NCBI GenBank assembly: GCA_019240475.1
Contig: JAFAYI010000036.1
Span: 248,001 to 312,000, forward strand
Origin: Acidobacteriaceae bacterium
GTDB taxonomy: Bacteria; Acidobacteriota; Terriglobia; Bryobacterales; Bryobacteraceae
DNA length: 64,000 nucleotides
Direction of reading: 5' to 3'
Made by a program: the position numbers and the translations under genes. The notes beneath the pieces were generated by a model. The model did not search any database, was not told where the DNA came from, and worked only from the letters and a program-made list of their open reading frames with translations. Of this stretch, positions 35,272 to 44,204 are shown piece after piece. Each line of letters begins with the position of its first letter. Position 1 is the stretch's first letter.

Positions 35272-36579
35272 TCAGTGCGATTGCCGGTTAGGATTTAGCC
35301 CATCCCACTTAGGATTGCCGACATTCGTATATTTCGGTGGTAGCGAGCGCCAATCCGGGCGGCTGATCCCGTTCAGATCATATACAACCTTTCCGCCTTT
35401 CACAGTCAGTTCGCAGACAAATTTCTCCGAACCGTCCATCCGCGCGCCATACATATCTGTGAAGCCGAACTTTCCATGCTCTACACGCAACACGCTGAGG
35501 TCGGCGATTGAGCCCACCGATAGATTTCCCAACTCCTCGTGGTGAATCTCGCGCGCTGGATTCCAGGTGGACCAGGCGATAACCTGATCGACAGAAAGAC
35601 CCATTGCTAAAAACTTGCTCATGACATTAAGCATGTCCTTCATCCCGCTATTCATGCTTCCTATGTGCAAATCGGTCGAGATTGAATCGGGCAGGAATCC
35701 TTGTTGGATCGCCGGAACCGCGATGCGCCAGGCGAAGCTTCCGCCCCCGTGCCCGACGTCGAAAATAACTCCTCGTTTCCTGCCGGCCCACATACCTGGA
35801 TTAACTTTATCGTCCGGCAGTAACTCGTTTCTTAATCCCGAGTAGCAATGCGTATAAATATCGCCCGGACGCAATTTTTGTGTCAATAAAATATCGATTG
35901 GTCGCTCAGGGTGATTTTCTCCAAAATCTACCATCACGGGAATATTCGCCAAGGTGCCTGCCTGGACAGCGTGCTCGACAGGAGTCCATTCAGGTCCAGT
36001 GTAGTGAGCAGTCTTGATTCCGACGATTACGCCCGGGTATCTCTTTGCCATATCGGCCGCCGGTTGCGGCTCCATGTCCGCCAGGTTGTCCTCGTACTTA
36101 GGTCCCCGCATACCTGCTCCCACGATGTTTATGAAGGCGAGGACGCGCGTTTTGGCTCTGTCGATGATGTGCTCTTTGAAGTCTTCGAAATTGCGGTATC
36201 CAGATGAGCCCGCGTCGGCTACTGTTGTTACTCCCGAACGCAACGTGAATCCGTCCGGATAGACGCCATTGTCCCCCGCATACGAATTCCTTTCGCCCGT
36301 GCTCGCATACACGTGCACATGGATATCAACCAAACCGGGAGTGACATATAAGCCACTCGCATCCACGGTCTTGAGCGCGGACGTTGGCGCAATATGTTCT
36401 TCAATAGCAGCGATCCGTCCATCCTTAATCGCAACATCGCGGATTCCGCTGATATGGTTCCTTGCGTCTATGAGATGCCCCCGCTGGAGCAGCAAATCGT
36501 ACTGTACTTGGCCCATCGCGGGGGTAAGCAATACCAGAGCGACTATCAAGCTCCGCAGCGTAGAAGGAAGTATCGCCAT
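35272..36579 (-). CDS. Exported amidohydrolase/deacetylase of the SelA-associated group
   Basis: A 435-residue amidohydrolase-superfamily protein with a Sec signal (LRSLIVALVLLTPAMGQ). Metal ligands are seen in DIHVHVYAS, the bridging Lys probably in VGIKTAHYTG, His in THCYSG, HGGGSFAW nearby and Asp in STDLHIGSM. It belongs to the group of probable amidohydrolases (EF_0837-like) that is often encoded beside SelA-related PLP enzymes, as here. It may remove an acyl group from an N-acylated sugar acid or amino acid before the PLP step. It is convergent with the operon that ends at 35269 and divergent from apbE. Confidence 0.88.
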   Translation of the reverse strand: MAILPSTLRSLIVALVLLTPAMGQVQYDLLLQRGHLIDARNHISGIRDVAIKDGRIAAIEEHIAPTSALKTVDASGLYVTPGLVDIHVHVYASTGERNSYAGDNGVYPDGFTLRSGVTTVADAGSSGYRNFEDFKEHIIDRAKTRVLAFINIVGAGMRGPKYEDNLADMEPQPAADMAKRYPGVIVGIKTAHYTGPEWTPVEHAVQAGTLANIPVMVDFGENHPERPIDILLTQKLRPGDIYTHCYSGLRNELLPDDKVNPGMWAGRKRGVIFDVGHGGGSFAWRIAVPAIQQGFLPDSISTDLHIGSMNSGMKDMLNVMSKFLAMGLSVDQVIAWSTWNPAREIHHEELGNLSVGSIADLSVLRVEHGKFGFTDMYGARMDGSEKFVCELTVKGGKVVYDLNGISRPDWRSLPPKYTNVGNPKWDGLNPNRQSH

Positions 36580-36634
36580 CGCAATCGATTGTACTCGCAG
36601 CCTTCCGAGAACTTGGAGGCGCTAAACTTTCTGC

Positions 36635-37609
36635 ATGCCTGGACGCAGCGCCGTCGCGGCAGGGCTTGCATTGGCGTGCGCCGCGTGCGTTGGCGGCAGC
36701 CCGACTCGCGAGGAAGGTCATGCTGATGCCATGGGCGCCGTATTCAGCGTGATAGTTTACGACGAGGCCCCCGCCCGCGCGCGAACCGCGGTCGATCAGG
36801 CTCTGGATGAAGTTACCAGACTCGACGCCAGGCTGTCGAACTACAAACCAAACAGCGAATGGAGCGAGCTGAATCGCTCCGCGGCGGCCGGCCCCGTAAA
36901 AGTCTCGGCCGAACTGTTTCAATTGATCGCGCTATGTCTCGACGTGAGCCGCCGCAGCGAAGGAGCGTTTGACATTTCAGTCGGGCCGCTGATGAAAGTC
37001 TGGGGGTTCTATAAAGGCTCGGGCCATTTGGCGGATCCCGCCGAGCTTTCAAATGCATTGCAACTAGTCGGCTACAAGAACATCAAGCTCGATGCCCGTA
37101 CGCGTACAATTCGCTTTGCGAGGAAGGGCGTGGAACTCGATCCAGGCGGCATTGGAAAAGGGTATGCCGTGGATTGCATGCTTGAGGTGCTCCGCCGTAA
37201 CGGCATTCGAAGCGCGTTCATCTCCGCGGGAGGCAGCAGCATATACGCGCTGGGCGCGCCTCCAGGCGCGAATGGTTGGGCGGTCAAACTCGATGATCCC
37301 AAGCAGCCTTCGCGTCCGGCTGCGACCGTACGTCTCCGCGATCAGTCATTATCCACCTCTGGCAGTTACGAAAAGTTCTTCATCGCCGACGGGAAACGCT
37401 GGAGCCACATCATGGATCCCCGCACTGGTAGTCCAGCTCCGGGCATGCTTTCAGTCTCTGTTATCGCGCCGAAAACCGTCGATAGTGAGGCGTGGGCAAA
37501 GCCGTATTTCATCCTCGGCCGCGTTTGGACCCAGCAGCACAAGCCGCCCAGTTTCCGCGTCTTCATGTGCGAGGATAAACCGGACCAGCCCTGTGCCTGG
37601 ATTGAATAG
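36635..37609 (+). CDS. apbE: ApbE-type FAD:protein FMN transferase, lipoprotein
   Basis: A 324-residue flavin transferase that attaches FMN to Thr or Ser of exported proteins. The N-terminus (GLALACAACVGG) looks like a lipoprotein signal with a lipobox Cys. The body has MGAVFSVIVYDE, RLSNYKPNSEWSELN, FDISVGPLMKVWGFY, VELDPGGIGKGYAVD, SAFISAGGS and SHIMDPRTGSPAPG, all ApbE motifs. I found no clear FMN acceptor motif (DGxSGAT type) in the neighbouring proteins, so its target is unknown. It starts a plus-strand group with the DUF362 gene 40 bp further on. Confidence 0.9.
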   Translation: MPGRSAVAAGLALACAACVGGSPTREEGHADAMGAVFSVIVYDEAPARARTAVDQALDEVTRLDARLSNYKPNSEWSELNRSAAAGPVKVSAELFQLIALCLDVSRRSEGAFDISVGPLMKVWGFYKGSGHLADPAELSNALQLVGYKNIKLDARTRTIRFARKGVELDPGGIGKGYAVDCMLEVLRRNGIRSAFISAGGSSIYALGAPPGANGWAVKLDDPKQPSRPAATVRLRDQSLSTSGSYEKFFIADGKRWSHIMDPRTGSPAPGMLSVSVIAPKTVDSEAWAKPYFILGRVWTQQHKPPSFRVFMCEDKPDQPCAWIE

Positions 37610-37648
37610 GCTTGACCGTCGGCCTTCTCGTGCTAGAAACAAATCATA

Positions 37649-38770
37649 GTGAATAGACGCGCGTTTGTTTACGCTGCAGCCGGGGCTCCTCTTCTCGCCA
37701 GAGCCGCGGCTGAGGCGTTGCCCTCTTATCGGGTGGTCACGCGGTTCAAGCCATCTGCGCACCCTGGACTGCCGGGCCCATATCCGGGCCGCGTCATTCG
37801 AATTCATTCCGAAAATTCGGTTGACGCCCATTCGGGTTCCGTGAATCAGGCCGAGGTAAGCCGTATGCTCTCGCGCGGCATGCAGGCGCTCACCGGCGAT
37901 TCGCGCGATGAAGATTGCTGGACCCGATTCATTTCGGCTCGCGACGTTGTAGGCATCAAGGTGAACTGCTCTGGCGCGCCGCATGTGATGTCGAGCGTCG
38001 AGCTAGTCGCTAGTATCGTCAAGAACCTGATCGCGATCGGCGTTCCTTCCGACCACATCTGGATCTACGAGCGGTTCGAAGACCAATTGTTGAGCGTTGG
38101 CTACGACAAGTGTGTCCCTCAAGGCGTTCATATCTGGGCCGCCGAAGGGAAGCGGAGAACTTCGCTTCTTGGATACGATCCGTACACATACGTCGAAGTG
38201 GATTTTTTTGGCGAAGAAGACACCCGTTCGTTTATGACCCGCCCAGTAACCGAAACTTTCACCAAAATTATTAACGTCCCAAAGATGAAGGAGCATCAGG
38301 CAGCGGGCGTCACCGGTTGTTTGAAAAATATCGCCTACGGCAATTTCTCTAACATGGACCGCTCGCACCGCTTTGCCAAGACCAATACGTATTCATTTAT
38401 AGGAACTCTCGCAGCCGTACAGCCCATCCCCAGCCGGACGGTCCTGAATATCATGGATGGCCTGAGCGCGGTCTGGCATGCGGGTCCCTTTAGCGAATTT
38501 CCACAATTTCGCTTTTATCCAAAACAAATTTGCTGTGGCACCGACCCTGTTGCGATGGATCACTTACTGATCGATCTAATCGAGGCGAAGCGGAAATCCG
38601 AAGGCGCCCCATCGCTGTTCGATCGCTCTCAGAAACATCTAGGCCCCGACAACAGCAATCCACAGTTCAATCACTTTATCCGCGAGCCTGGGCACGTTGA
38701 ATACGCGTCTCAACTTGGATTAGGGATCTACGATTCCGATCGAATCAAGCTTGAGACAATTGAACTTTAA
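37649..38770 (+). CDS. Exported DUF362 protein
   Basis: A 373-residue DUF362-family protein with a GTG start and a short twin-arginine-like signal (MNRRAFVYAAAGAPLLARA). It has VGIKVNCSGAPHVMSS, INVPKMKEHQAAGVTGCLKNIAYG and CCGTDPVAMDH, the family hallmark segments. Some DUF362 proteins carry 4Fe-4S sites, but here there are no CxxCxxC clusters. The function is unknown in general. A flavin or redox link is suggested only by the apbE gene just upstream. The next gene starts within its stop codon. Confidence 0.85.
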   Translation: MNRRAFVYAAAGAPLLARAAAEALPSYRVVTRFKPSAHPGLPGPYPGRVIRIHSENSVDAHSGSVNQAEVSRMLSRGMQALTGDSRDEDCWTRFISARDVVGIKVNCSGAPHVMSSVELVASIVKNLIAIGVPSDHIWIYERFEDQLLSVGYDKCVPQGVHIWAAEGKRRTSLLGYDPYTYVEVDFFGEEDTRSFMTRPVTETFTKIINVPKMKEHQAAGVTGCLKNIAYGNFSNMDRSHRFAKTNTYSFIGTLAAVQPIPSRTVLNIMDGLSAVWHAGPFSEFPQFRFYPKQICCGTDPVAMDHLLIDLIEAKRKSEGAPSLFDRSQKHLGPDNSNPQFNHFIREPGHVEYASQLGLGIYDSDRIKLETIEL

Positions 38771-39696
38771 TGATTTGGCTTGCTGCTGTCATCCTACCCA
38801 TCTTATTTTGGCAGCAAGGAGCGGATACAGCGCCTGAGCTTCGTAAATCCGGCGTCACCCATATAGCTGTACCGCCGGCCGCCGCCGCCGATTGGAAGAC
38901 CACCGGAATAGTGGCCGAGCCTCTTGATCTCGCATCGACAATCAAGCTCCCGGCGCCGGGCGTCGCGCTGCGAATGGACGAAGCTTCGGCCTCCCATGTG
39001 CCGTGGGTCTCTTCGAACGGCTGGCGTTTTCTGCGCCAGCCAACCGCGAAGTTCTATTACGATAAACCATCTAGCCCCGCGCTAGCCGCCGCTGAAGCGT
39101 TCACTTTCGGCGGCCAAGCCTTCATACGTCCCGCCGCAGATAGCGCTGAATCCTTAACGAAAATGCTCGATTTCCTGAAGACGATTAATTTCGATCACGC
39201 CGAATCGATCAACGACATCCGATTCATCGACGATCGCTCGGCGCTTTCGGGCGAGCTGATGAATCTGATGGTTCGCGACAATCTACTGTTTCAGATCGTT
39301 CATTCGCGCGCGGCGGATTCTAAGTTGACGGTCCAGCTCGGGTCGAAAGAATATCCGACCAGTACGGGCAGCGACGCGAATTCGTTGGTTCATAGAATTC
39401 GCACAAATCTTACGGATGACAAGCGGCGTATTCGAGTGTTTGGGACCAGCGTGGTTATTGTTCGAGTGACCGGTGGAGTAGATCAGCCCCGTGTACATCT
39501 ACTGAATTATGGCGCCCCCGCCCATATCCGTATCGGAGCCTTCCGAATCCGCATACTGGGCCGCTATTCGAAGTCTCAATTTCACTGCTTTGGAACGCCA
39601 AACGCGCAATTAATGGATTTCAACGCGCAGTCCGACGCCACCGAATTCACGGTGCCATCCCTAAATACTTACGCTGTCGTGGACCTTGCTCGCTAA
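38770..39696 (+). CDS. Exported protein of unknown function
   Basis: A 308-residue protein with a short N-terminal hydrophobic stretch (MIWLAAVILPILFW), likely a signal peptide. I cannot assign a family. The middle looks alpha/beta (SLTKMLDFLKTINFDHAESINDIRFIDDRSA), and the C-terminal third is beta-rich (VVIVRVTGGVDQPRVHLLNYG, GAFRIRILGRYS), as in the C-terminal sandwich of some glycoside hydrolases. No catalytic pair is evident. Its start overlaps the DUF362 stop by one base, so the two are translationally coupled. Confidence 0.75.
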   Translation: MIWLAAVILPILFWQQGADTAPELRKSGVTHIAVPPAAAADWKTTGIVAEPLDLASTIKLPAPGVALRMDEASASHVPWVSSNGWRFLRQPTAKFYYDKPSSPALAAAEAFTFGGQAFIRPAADSAESLTKMLDFLKTINFDHAESINDIRFIDDRSALSGELMNLMVRDNLLFQIVHSRAADSKLTVQLGSKEYPTSTGSDANSLVHRIRTNLTDDKRRIRVFGTSVVIVRVTGGVDQPRVHLLNYGAPAHIRIGAFRIRILGRYSKSQFHCFGTPNAQLMDFNAQSDATEFTVPSLNTYAVVDLAR

Positions 39697-39751
39697 ATCT
39701 TCTCTGGCCGCACTTACACCCTTACTTACTGGCGCGTTGCTGATAATGGCG

Positions 39752-41947
39752 CTACGCTAAGTCGGCTGGTTTAATCGGTAACCGCCGAATGCGTTTTCGA
39801 GTTAGGGCGAAGATCGCGTTAGTTAGCGCGGGCGCGGTGGGCGGCAGAGCCGGCTCGCCGATGCCAGTGGGGTCCGCCGTGCTTGAAACAATGTGAACGT
39901 CTATTGGCGGCGTTTCCTTCATTGTCAGCGTCGTGAATTTGTTGAAGTTCGTTTCGACAGCCCGGCCGTTTTCAATCGTAATTTCACTTTTCAAGGCCGC
40001 CGTCAAGCCGTAGATGATCGCGCTTTCCACCTGGGCGCGAACTCCCGCAGGGTTCACTGCAATCCCTATATCTACCGCAGAAGTAATGCGTTCCACGCGG
40101 AGCCTTCCGCTTATGATCGAAATTTCCACGACATTCGCAACGTAGCTATTAAATGAAAAGTGGGCTGCGATTCCCCGTCCATGGCCGGGCGGAAGGGGAG
40201 TCCCCCAACCACTCTTCTCGGCGGCCAGTCGCAGAACTCCCCCAAACCGCGCCGTATCGAGCGGCGTACTCTTCTCGTCCAGCGGATTTCTGATCTTTCT
40301 GGCATTCCCCAGCGCTCGGATTCGAAACTCGTAGGGGTCCGCGCCGGCCCCATGCGCCAACTCGTCTATGAAACTTTCCATCACAAATCCGATCTGCGAA
40401 GCTTCTACGGAACGCCACCATGCGCGTGGCACGCCGGAATCCGCCGGCAGGTACTCAAGCTTGTAGCTCCTTGGCGCGTAGGGATTCTGCACGCTCGACC
40501 CAAGCTCCGAGGATTCGGGCGGCGCGTTATCGCGCCAGTACTGGGCAATCGAGGTCGAGGTGCTCTTATGCCGCCAAGCGGTTATATTGGCCGCCTCATC
40601 GACAGCGCCGCTAACACGGTGATAGGAGGCAGGCCGATAAAAATCGTGAGTCATGTCGTCTTCCCGCGACCATACGACCTGCACTGGACGGCCGGTGCGC
40701 TTTGCTATCTGCGCCCCTTCTAGCGCGAAATCGGCTTGGTAACGCCGTCCAAATCCGCCACCCATATACGTGGTGTGCAGCACAATCTTGTCCGGAGAGA
40801 GCCCGCTCGCCTTGGAGATCATTTGCGCCGCCCATTCGGGCGCTTGCGTCGGCACCCAGGCTTCGGCGCGGTCCGGCTGGATGTGAACGGTGCAATTCAT
40901 GGGCTCCATAGTTGCGTGTGCCTGGAAGCCCAGCTCGTAATCGCATTCGATGCGCTTCGAAGCTGGTGCGCTCGCCATCGCCGCTTCTGTGTCGCCCTGT
41001 TCAAGCACCACCTTCATCTGAGAATCCACTAAACGCCTGAACTGCTTCCTCAATGTTTCACTGCTCTCATTGGCGTGTGGGCCGTAGTCCCAGTCCACCC
41101 GTAAACGCTTGCGGGCTTGTAGTGCGATGTAAGTAGTTTCTGCGACTACGGCGACTCCGCCGGTCGAGTGTACCTCTCGATCGGCTTCTATCGCAAAAAC
41201 GTCCAGGACCCCCTTCATCGCTTTCGCATTGGCCGCGTCGAAGCTCTTCACCTTGCCCCCAAAAACCGGACATCGTTCGATGGACGCGTACACCATTCCC
41301 GGCACTCGTACATCCAACCCGAAGACGGCGCTGCCATCCGTCTTGGAAGGAATGTCTTTGCGCGCGAGCGATTTTCCGATGACCGTGAATTCTTGAGGCC
41401 TTTTCAACCGCACTGTGTCGAAGTCTGGCGCGGGTAATTGCGATGCGCTCTCAACCAGTTCGCCATAAGAGATCTTGTCGTTCTCTCGCCAGACCGCGCC
41501 GTCTCGCGCCGTGCAGTTCTCCGGGCTCACGCCCCAGCGCTTTGCAGCCGCGGCGACCAACATCTCGCGCGCCGCCGCCCCAGCTTTCCGCATCTGCATG
41601 AAGGTGCTGGCTACGCTCCCGCTGCCGCCTGTGCCCTGATTCTGATGGTCGGGATCCAGATCGGCGTGCTCTACGTTCACATTCTTCCAATCCAGCCCGA
41701 GCTCCTCCGCAAGCACCATTGGAAGCGCTGTGGAAATGCCCTGGCCCATCTCAGACTTGTGATAGAACAACGTGACTGTCCCGACCGAATCGATCCGTAT
41801 CCAGGCCCTTACCGGACCGAATGGCGGCTTGGCCGGCTCTCCCTTGGCTTCGCGCGGGATCTCAAAAGCGATCACCAGCGCCGCGCCAAAGCTGCTCGCC
41901 GATCTCAGCAAGCCCCGCCGCGACATCTCGCCCATTCGCATGCTCAT
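39752..41947 (-). CDS. Tat-exported molybdenum hydroxylase large subunit, IorB type
   Basis: A 731-residue molybdopterin-binding subunit of the xanthine dehydrogenase/aldehyde oxidase family, of the IorB form with a twin-arginine signal ([14 protein letters not shown], Arg10-Arg11). Features include [42 protein letters not shown] for the cofactor and the catalytic Glu in [13 protein letters not shown]. Such enzymes oxidise aldehydes or N-heterocycles. The frame extends to 42175 but those 76 residues overlap the small subunit, so I use ATG 41947, which overlaps its stop (ATGA). Electrons would leave through the Fe-S subunit to cytochrome c. Substrate is unknown. Confidence 0.9.
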   Translation of the reverse strand: MSMRMGEMSRRGLLRSASSFGAALVIAFEIPREAKGEPAKPPFGPVRAWIRIDSVGTVTLFYHKSEMGQGISTALPMVLAEELGLDWKNVNVEHADLDPDHQNQGTGGSGSVASTFMQMRKAGAAAREMLVAAAAKRWGVSPENCTARDGAVWRENDKISYGELVESASQLPAPDFDTVRLKRPQEFTVIGKSLARKDIPSKTDGSAVFGLDVRVPGMVYASIERCPVFGGKVKSFDAANAKAMKGVLDVFAIEADREVHSTGGVAVVAETTYIALQARKRLRVDWDYGPHANESSETLRKQFRRLVDSQMKVVLEQGDTEAAMASAPASKRIECDYELGFQAHATMEPMNCTVHIQPDRAEAWVPTQAPEWAAQMISKASGLSPDKIVLHTTYMGGGFGRRYQADFALEGAQIAKRTGRPVQVVWSREDDMTHDFYRPASYHRVSGAVDEAANITAWRHKSTSTSIAQYWRDNAPPESSELGSSVQNPYAPRSYKLEYLPADSGVPRAWWRSVEASQIGFVMESFIDELAHGAGADPYEFRIRALGNARKIRNPLDEKSTPLDTARFGGVLRLAAEKSGWGTPLPPGHGRGIAAHFSFNSYVANVVEISIISGRLRVERITSAVDIGIAVNPAGVRAQVESAIIYGLTAALKSEITIENGRAVETNFNKFTTLTMKETPPIDVHIVSSTADPTGIGEPALPPTAPALTNAIFALTRKRIRRLPIKPADLA

Positions 41948-42438
41948 CGCGCGCCCCCTACCGGCTCTCGGCCGCGCATCTCCTTCATCTCCTTCGCGGC
42001 TCTCAGTACCGCGGCCCGCATGCGCAACGCGGTGCCGCACCGGCAAATGTTGTTCGACATCGCTTCGTCCACATCGGTAGGTGAAGGCTGCGGATTTTTT
42101 TTCAGGAAGGCGACGGCGGTCATGATCTGACCCGATTGACAGTAACCACACTGCGGCACTTGCTCTGCGATCCACGCTTCCTGCACCGGATGTCTGTGCC
42201 CGTCTCCTATCCCTTCGATGGTCGTCACCTTCTTACCTGCGACCGACTCAATCGGGAACACACAGCTTCTCGCCGGTTCGCCATCGATATGCACGGTGCA
42301 TGCTCCGCACGCCGCAATTCCGCACCCATATTTCGACCCCGTAAGATTCAGTGTGTCGCGCAATACCCACAGAAGGGGTGTTTGAGGATCGACATCGACA
42401 GACCGTGCTCGTCCATTTACTTCAAATGAAACCGCCAT
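41944..42438 (-). CDS. [2Fe-2S] subunit of the molybdenum hydroxylase, IorA type
   Basis: A 164-residue protein with two [2Fe-2S] domains. The plant-ferredoxin-like N-terminus has [14 protein letters not shown], and the helical C-terminus has [11 protein letters not shown] and NNICRCGT. It has no signal peptide and would be carried out with the Tat-signalled large subunit. Start: ATG 42438 gives [12 protein letters not shown], the usual beginning. The frame runs up to 42504, which would add unrelated residues. It overlaps the large-subunit start by 4 nt. No FAD subunit is present, as expected for IorAB-type enzymes that pass electrons to cytochromes. Confidence 0.92.
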   Translation of the reverse strand: MAVSFEVNGRARSVDVDPQTPLLWVLRDTLNLTGSKYGCGIAACGACTVHIDGEPARSCVFPIESVAGKKVTTIEGIGDGHRHPVQEAWIAEQVPQCGYCQSGQIMTAVAFLKKNPQPSPTDVDEAMSNNICRCGTALRMRAAVLRAAKEMKEMRGREPVGGAR

Positions 42439-42534
42439 CCCAAACCTCATTTCCAGAGATAAAGATGCTATTACGATATCGCGAATTGGTTCTACAGGCG
42501 TCATCCATTCTCGTAACAGCTAAGGTAGAAGTAG

Positions 42535-43326
42535 TTGCCGGAACTGCCAGAAGTTGAAACTGTAGTGCGGTCCATTGCGCCGCACATCGCTGGGCGGACC
42601 ATAGAACAAGTGGAACTGTATTCGCGCTTCGTCACGCGAGGCGGTCTGAAGAAGACGGCGCGGCAACTCGCTGGGCGTGCAATCCAAAAGGTCTGGCGCC
42701 GCGGCAAGAACATATTTATCGATCTGGACCACGGGGTCCTCTACGTTCACTTAGGAATGACGGGGAAGCTGTTGTGGGACTCACATCCCGGCAAATACAC
42801 GCGCGCTATTTTTTCCCTGGAGAACGGGAGCCTGCTTTACGACGACATTCGCCAGTTTGGCCGCGTCGAGTATTTCAAATCTCTCCCGAAGTTTCTGCAA
42901 CGCACGGGACCCGATGCCCTTAGCCTTGTATTCGACGAATTCCACACCCGTCTGCTGAAACGCACCGGACAGATTAAGGCGTTACTTCTCAATCAATCGT
43001 TTATAGCGGGTGTTGGCAACATCTATGCCGACGAAACGTTGTTCGCTGCCTCCATTCATCCCAAAACGCAAGTCGCTCGAATCTCGAAAATGAGGGCGGA
43101 AAAATTGCACAAAAGCTTGCTGGAAGTTCTCCACCAGGCAATCCATCATCGGGGTTCGTCGGTTTCAGACTACGTCGACGGCGACGGCGAGAAAGGCGCT
43201 TTTCAAACTCTGCATGCCGTTTACGGTAGAGCAGGGCAGCCATGCCCACGATGCGGCGCGCCCATCCGTCGCATCGTGGTCGCCCAGCGCGGCACTCACT
43301 ATTGCGCTCGGTGCCAGCGCGCTTGA
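42535..43326 (+). CDS. mutM: Formamidopyrimidine-DNA glycosylase
   Basis: Removes 8-oxoguanine and formamidopyrimidines from DNA. The 263-residue protein starts MPELPEVETVVRSIAPHI, so the catalytic Pro2 and Glu3 are in place. Start is TTG at 42535 with GGTAGAAG upstream; no other start would expose Pro2. Lys in HLGMTGKLLW, the helix-two-turns-helix NQSFIAGVGNIYADETLF and the C-terminal zinc finger (PCPRCGAPIRR ... YCARCQ) complete the enzyme. Its last 28 nt overlap the end of the convergent folP gene. Confidence 0.96.
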   Translation: MPELPEVETVVRSIAPHIAGRTIEQVELYSRFVTRGGLKKTARQLAGRAIQKVWRRGKNIFIDLDHGVLYVHLGMTGKLLWDSHPGKYTRAIFSLENGSLLYDDIRQFGRVEYFKSLPKFLQRTGPDALSLVFDEFHTRLLKRTGQIKALLLNQSFIAGVGNIYADETLFAASIHPKTQVARISKMRAEKLHKSLLEVLHQAIHHRGSSVSDYVDGDGEKGAFQTLHAVYGRAGQPCPRCGAPIRRIVVAQRGTHYCARCQRA

Positions 43327-44189
43327 CCGGCCGCTGCTTCGGCTTCCAAAGGCGCGGCCTGCCGAATCGCATCCGCCACTTCGATTACGCTTCGCATCGC
43401 TCTCACATCATGAACTCGCACGACCTGCGCCCCATTCAGAATGCACGCCGTGACCGCCGCCGCCGTCGCGAACTCGATTGCATCCGGTTGTTCTTTCCTC
43501 AAAAACGATTTGCGGGACGGGCCTACCAGAATCGGCAGGTCGAACGAGCGAAGCGTTTCCAGGTTCGCGATGATTTCGGAATTCTGCTCACGCCTTTTTC
43601 CAAATCCCAAGCCGGGATCTATGACCACCTGATGCTTCTGCACACCCGCCTGCCGGATGCGATGTAGCGCTGCCTCCAGATCGATCGTGATGGATCGCAT
43701 CAGGTCTTTCAATGGCGGCAGCTTCGCCCAGGTCTCTGGGCTGCCGCGCATGTGATTGACGATCAGTCCGGCGTCGTACTTGGTGACCACTTTGGGAAGA
43801 TGCTGATCCAGCAAAATTCCGGATGGATCGTTGATGATCTCCGCACCATGTTCCAGCGCCCTTTCAGCCACGCCCGATCTGTACGTATCCACCGAAATCG
43901 GAATGCTCAACTTCCCGCGCAGGCGCTTCAACACGGGAATGAGCCGCCTCAGTTCCTCCGTTTCCGCAATTCGCTGCGAACCAGGGCGAGTCGATTCAGC
44001 GCCCACATCCAGAATGTCCGCGCCCTGCTCCTCGATCTCCACGGCGCGCGCAAATGCCCGGTCCGGATCCGAATAAATCCCGCCATCCGAAAACGAATCC
44101 GGCGTAACATTCAGCACGCCCATAAGCAGCGTACGGTCGCCTAGCACCACCTCTCGCTGCTTCAACTTCCATACGTACCGTTTTGACAT
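43299..44189 (-). CDS. folP: Dihydropteroate synthase
   Basis: Joins 6-hydroxymethyl-dihydropterin pyrophosphate with p-aminobenzoate in folate synthesis, and is the sulphonamide target. The 296-residue protein has MGVLNVTPDSFSDGG, DVGAESTRPGSQ, ISVDTYRSGVAERAL, INDPSG, VIDPGLGFGKRREQN and LVGPSRKSFL, with the last His pair near VRVHDVRAM. The final residues past about 275 are alanine-rich and run over the mutM end. It is the only later folate gene in the window. folB and folK are not next to it. Confidence 0.95.
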   Translation of the reverse strand: MSKRYVWKLKQREVVLGDRTLLMGVLNVTPDSFSDGGIYSDPDRAFARAVEIEEQGADILDVGAESTRPGSQRIAETEELRRLIPVLKRLRGKLSIPISVDTYRSGVAERALEHGAEIINDPSGILLDQHLPKVVTKYDAGLIVNHMRGSPETWAKLPPLKDLMRSITIDLEAALHRIRQAGVQKHQVVIDPGLGFGKRREQNSEIIANLETLRSFDLPILVGPSRKSFLRKEQPDAIEFATAAAVTACILNGAQVVRVHDVRAMRSVIEVADAIRQAAPLEAEAAAGQARWHRAQ

Positions 44190-44204
44190 TTCTACACTAC
44201 GAGT

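Noticed and set aside
41948-42175. Long N-terminal extension of the molybdenum hydroxylase large subunit
   Set aside because: It is in the coding region of the Fe-S subunit in another frame. The Tat signal starts at 41947, which overlaps the small-subunit stop as expected.
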